Shown here: positions 45,061 through 47,500 of the stretch, piece by piece
Layout: each line of letters starts with the position of its first letter
Numbering within the stretch: the first letter of the stretch is position 1
From: Mesostigma viride
Taxonomy: Eukaryota > Streptophyta > Mesostigmatophyceae > Mesostigmatales > Mesostigmataceae
Assembly: GCA_009746045.1 (NCBI GenBank)
Contig: RPFO01000082.1
Coordinates: forward strand, 3,974,640 to 4,022,139
Direction: 5' to 3'
Length of the DNA stretch: 47,500 nt
Translations under genes and position numbers: made by a program
Notes under the pieces: generated by a model
Database searches by the model: none
Told to the model about the DNA's origin: nothing
The model's input: the letters and a program-made list of their open reading frames with translations, nothing else

Positions 45061-45094
45061 TGCTCATGGTGGCGCTCAAGCTGGCCGACATTGG
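45061..45094 (+). pseudogene. Partial duplicate of the 3' end of PDE exon 8 (copy 2)
   Basis: TGCTCATGGTGGCGCTCAAG then CTGGCCGACATTGG followed by GT. It mirrors the exon end at about 44966-44999 (ATGGTGCTCAAGCTGGCGG then ATATTGG). The frame could read VLMVALKLADIG. No in-frame acceptor is visible, so it is probably not spliced in. Confidence 0.55.
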
Positions 45095-45154
45095 GTGCAT
45101 GCAGGTATGGGCATTTGTTGGTTGCTGTCTTGGGTCCTGAAGGCCTGTGCTCAT

Positions 45155-46288
45155 TAGGGTTGTACCGAATAGTGTTCCGAATACCGAATATCCCCCGAAT
45201 ACCGAACCGAACACCGAATATGTTCAGTATACGGCGAACGGTCTGTCCGTCTGAACATATTCGGTATCGGTATCGGGAGGCAAGCTCTACTTCCGAATAT
45301 GTTCGGTATCGAAATCGGGACACCCTACTATTCGACGAATATATTCGTAGTTCCGAATATCGAATAGTAGTACCCCTACTAGCGGGCGGCGCAGCCTCCA
45401 GCCTCCACTCACCAGCTGGCGCGGTCATGCCTCCGCCGACTCAGAGTTAGGCCAACGCCCAAAAGCTGAATGCACTACACCGTCCGCATTGGAAGTTTGT
45501 TATTATGGGTCAATTTTTGCCGTATTTGCATTACGAATAACCCTGGATTGTTTGTTGGGGAGCCAGTCAGAGTCCCGGGTTTTTATTATTTAATTAAAAC
45601 CTTTTGTTTGTTTGTTTGTCCTACAGCCGTTCAAGGCACATGGGTACTTATTTAATTAATAAATTTCTTTTGTTTGTTTGGTAGATATCGTACACGCCGC
45701 CCCCAATTCGGCCGGCAATCCGGCCCGGCGGCCCCCCTTCGGCGGCCATACAGTAGGCTAGAGTCAGTGGAGGTCAGTGATACCCAGAGCCCACATGAGT
45801 TAATTAATTAATTTTGTTTGTTTGTTTGTTGAGTCCAGTCCTCAGCCCCCGGAGTTAATTAATTAATTTTCTTTTGTTTTTTTTATGGTTTTCAGCCAGA
45901 ACATTTTCCAGAAGCTAATTATTTAGTTAGAACTTCCAATGCGGACGGTGTATGCAGGGAAGGCAACTGTGCTCGTCTAAAGTATTAAACACTAAGTGTA
46001 TCTCAATATTATATTATATATTGAGATACACTAAGTCTCATTAATATAAATGATACAAGTTGTCTACCTAATACGTAATACAGTAGTAGCTACTGTCGTC
46101 ATTATTCGATCGGCGTCCGAATAGTTCGGAGAACTATTCGGTGTTCGATTCGGGAAGGGTCCTTCAGCTCCGAACATATTCGGTATCGGTATCGGGAGGC
46201 TCCAAATATATTCGGCATCGGGTTCGGGGCACCCCCCTGGTCCGAGTATCCGATTCGGCAAGCCAAAACGCTATTCGGTACAACCCTA
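45155..46288. mobile_element. hAT-type non-autonomous element with an 8-bp TSD (1134 bp)
   Basis: Perfect 18-bp ends: TAGGGTTGTACCGAATAG (45155-45172) and its complement (46271-46288). The 8-mer GTGCTCAT flanks it at 45147-45154 and 46289-46296. The subterminal regions carry many CCGAATA and TTCGGTATCGGTATCGGGAG repeats in both orientations, as seen in hAT elements where they bind transposase (inference). It has no coding capacity. It splits the third copy of the exon 8 end from its flank and contains a nested MITE. Confidence 0.9.
45478..45950. mobile_element. TA-flanked MITE nested in the hAT element (473 bp)
   Basis: Perfect 20-bp ends CACCGTCCGCATTGGAAGTT (45478-45497) and complement (45931-45950), with TA at 45476-45477 and 45951-45952. 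The interior has three AATT-rich tails followed by TTTGTTTGTTTG runs (about 45590, 45650 and 45800-45870). It must be younger than the host element. Confidence 0.82.
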
Positions 46289-46323
46289 GTGCTCATGGTG
46301 GCGCTTGAGGTGGTGGACATCGG
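46289..46323 (+). pseudogene. Partial duplicate of the 3' end of PDE exon 8 (copy 3)
   Basis: GTGCTCATGGTGGCGCTTG then AGGTGGTGGACATCGG followed by GTACGT. It is more diverged than copy 2 (VLMVALEVVDIG). Its first eight bases are the hAT target duplication, so this copy existed before the hAT insertion. Confidence 0.5.
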
Positions 46324-46326
46324 GTA

Positions 46327-46815
46327 CGTGTGGCAGCATCAGGGACGAGGACTCTCTAACATACTTCGTGTCTTTGCAGAATAGGGTATGTGCAGCACAG
46401 TACGGTCATCATCAAACTTGGCTTGTGTGTGTGTGTGTGTGTGTGCACGCAACAGGCCATTTGTCTGCAGTGCCGCCAAACTATGAAGTCGGTCATGTGA
46501 CTCGAAATGTTTACACGGCGGGCCCCTCGTTGCAGCGGGTTTCTTGGGGATTGATCCACTCGGACTGAACAAGCCAATGGTGTGGGGCATGTTTGAACTG
46601 CCCAGGCGTCATGCATAGCAAAGAGGGCTGCCCACACAGTCGACTAGCCACTGGCAGCTTTACAACACAAGTGCCCATGCAGGAGTGCGAAGCATAGCGC
46701 CATGCCACTTAACTTTGATGCAAGGGCGGAATTCACTGCACCCTGTCGCGGCCGGGGTACCGTGTCATGTCACCGAGGCAGACTGCTGGCCTGCATGGCA
46801 CTGCCTCCCCCAATG
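46327..46815. other. No gene seen; probable further PDE intron
   Basis: Contains a short (GT)n run at about 46422-46444. The PDE catalytic residues expected after KLADIG are not found here on the + strand. Confidence 0.4.
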
Positions 46816-47500
46816 CACCCACCCACCCACCCACCCACCCACCCACCACCACCCACCCACCCACCCACCCACCCACCCACCACCCACCCACCCACCCACC
46901 CACCCACCCACCCACCCACCCCCACCCACCCACCCACCCACCCACCCACCCACCCACCTGCCCACCCACACATCTGCCCACCCACCCACCTGCCACCCAC
47001 CCACCCACCCACCTGCCACCCACCCACCCACCTGCCACCCACCCACCCACCCACCCACCCACCCACCCACCCACCCACCACCACCCACCCACCCACCCAC
47101 CCACCCACCCACCCACCCACCCACCCACCCACCCACCCACCCACCCACCCACCCACCCACCCACCCACCCACCCACCCACCCACCCACCTGCCCACCCAC
47201 ACATCTGCCCACCCACCCACCTGCCACCCACCCACCCACCCACCTGCCACCCACCCACCCACCTGCCACCCACCCACCCACCCACCCACCCACCCACCCA
47301 CCCACCCACCCACCCACCCACCCACCCACCCACCCACCCACCCACCCACCCACCCACCACCCACCCACCCACCCACCCACCCACCCACCCACCCACCCAC
47401 CTGCCCAGCCACACATCTGCCCACCCACCCACCTGCCACCCACCCACCCACCCACCTGCCACCCACCCACCCACCTGCCACCCACCCACCCACCCACCCA
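46816..47500. repeat. (CCCA)n satellite with higher-order units
   Basis: CCCA tetranucleotide array to the window end. A marker block CTGCCCACCCACACATCTGC recurs about 46968, 47198 and 47401 (the last with one change), so the array has a 200-230-bp higher-order period. The WVGG frames here are not genes. Confidence 0.95.

Overview
The window looks like nuclear DNA of a GC-rich, intron-rich green alga, probably a chlorophyte of the Chlamydomonadales type. This is an inference. It rests on short GC-rich exons joined by GT/AG introns, a receptor-like cyclic-nucleotide phosphodiesterase, an R2-type LINE, very abundant microsatellites and a plant-type (CCCTAAA)n telomeric tract. There are no operons, ribosome binding sites or CRISPR arrays, and I recognised no tRNA or rRNA.

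Four multi-exon genes can be rebuilt from exon phase and protein similarity. (1) 542-3952, + strand: 3' part of a coiled-coil protein with repeated CTFxP motifs. (2) 12416-14561, + strand: two-exon DUF1917 (Bles03/UPF0696-like) protein with a long acidic tail. (3) 24446 down to 18694, - strand: six-exon FAD-dependent monooxygenase whose introns hold a telomeric tract, minisatellites and a MITE. (4) 31896-44999 and beyond, + strand: receptor-like phosphodiesterase with an N-terminal membrane helix, a Cache-like ectodomain, a second membrane helix, a long linker and an HD-type PDE catalytic domain. Its last exon(s) lie outside or are not found.

The rest is mostly mobile and repetitive DNA. 4671-7997 is a cluster of 5'-truncated LINEs, each flanked by an AT-rich direct repeat. 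8066-9560 holds debris of other LINEs and a 0.5 kb (CCCT)n tract. Two non-autonomous hAT-type elements have exact 8-bp target duplications: 32796-34434 in intron 1 of the PDE gene, and 45155-46288 just after its exon 8. The second carries a nested TA-flanked MITE. Two further TA-flanked MITEs share one terminal motif (19644-19904 and 24874-25547). A family of hairpin-plus-(TTAA)n tails and a ~65-bp dispersed repeat recur through the window. The right end runs into a (CCCA)n satellite.

The four genes show no obvious shared pathway. The best biological lead is the fused sensor-PDE, which would couple an extracellular signal directly to cAMP/cGMP breakdown, possibly in cilia. The best genome-evolution leads are the TSD-verified transposons and the partial exon duplications around PDE exons 7 and 8.
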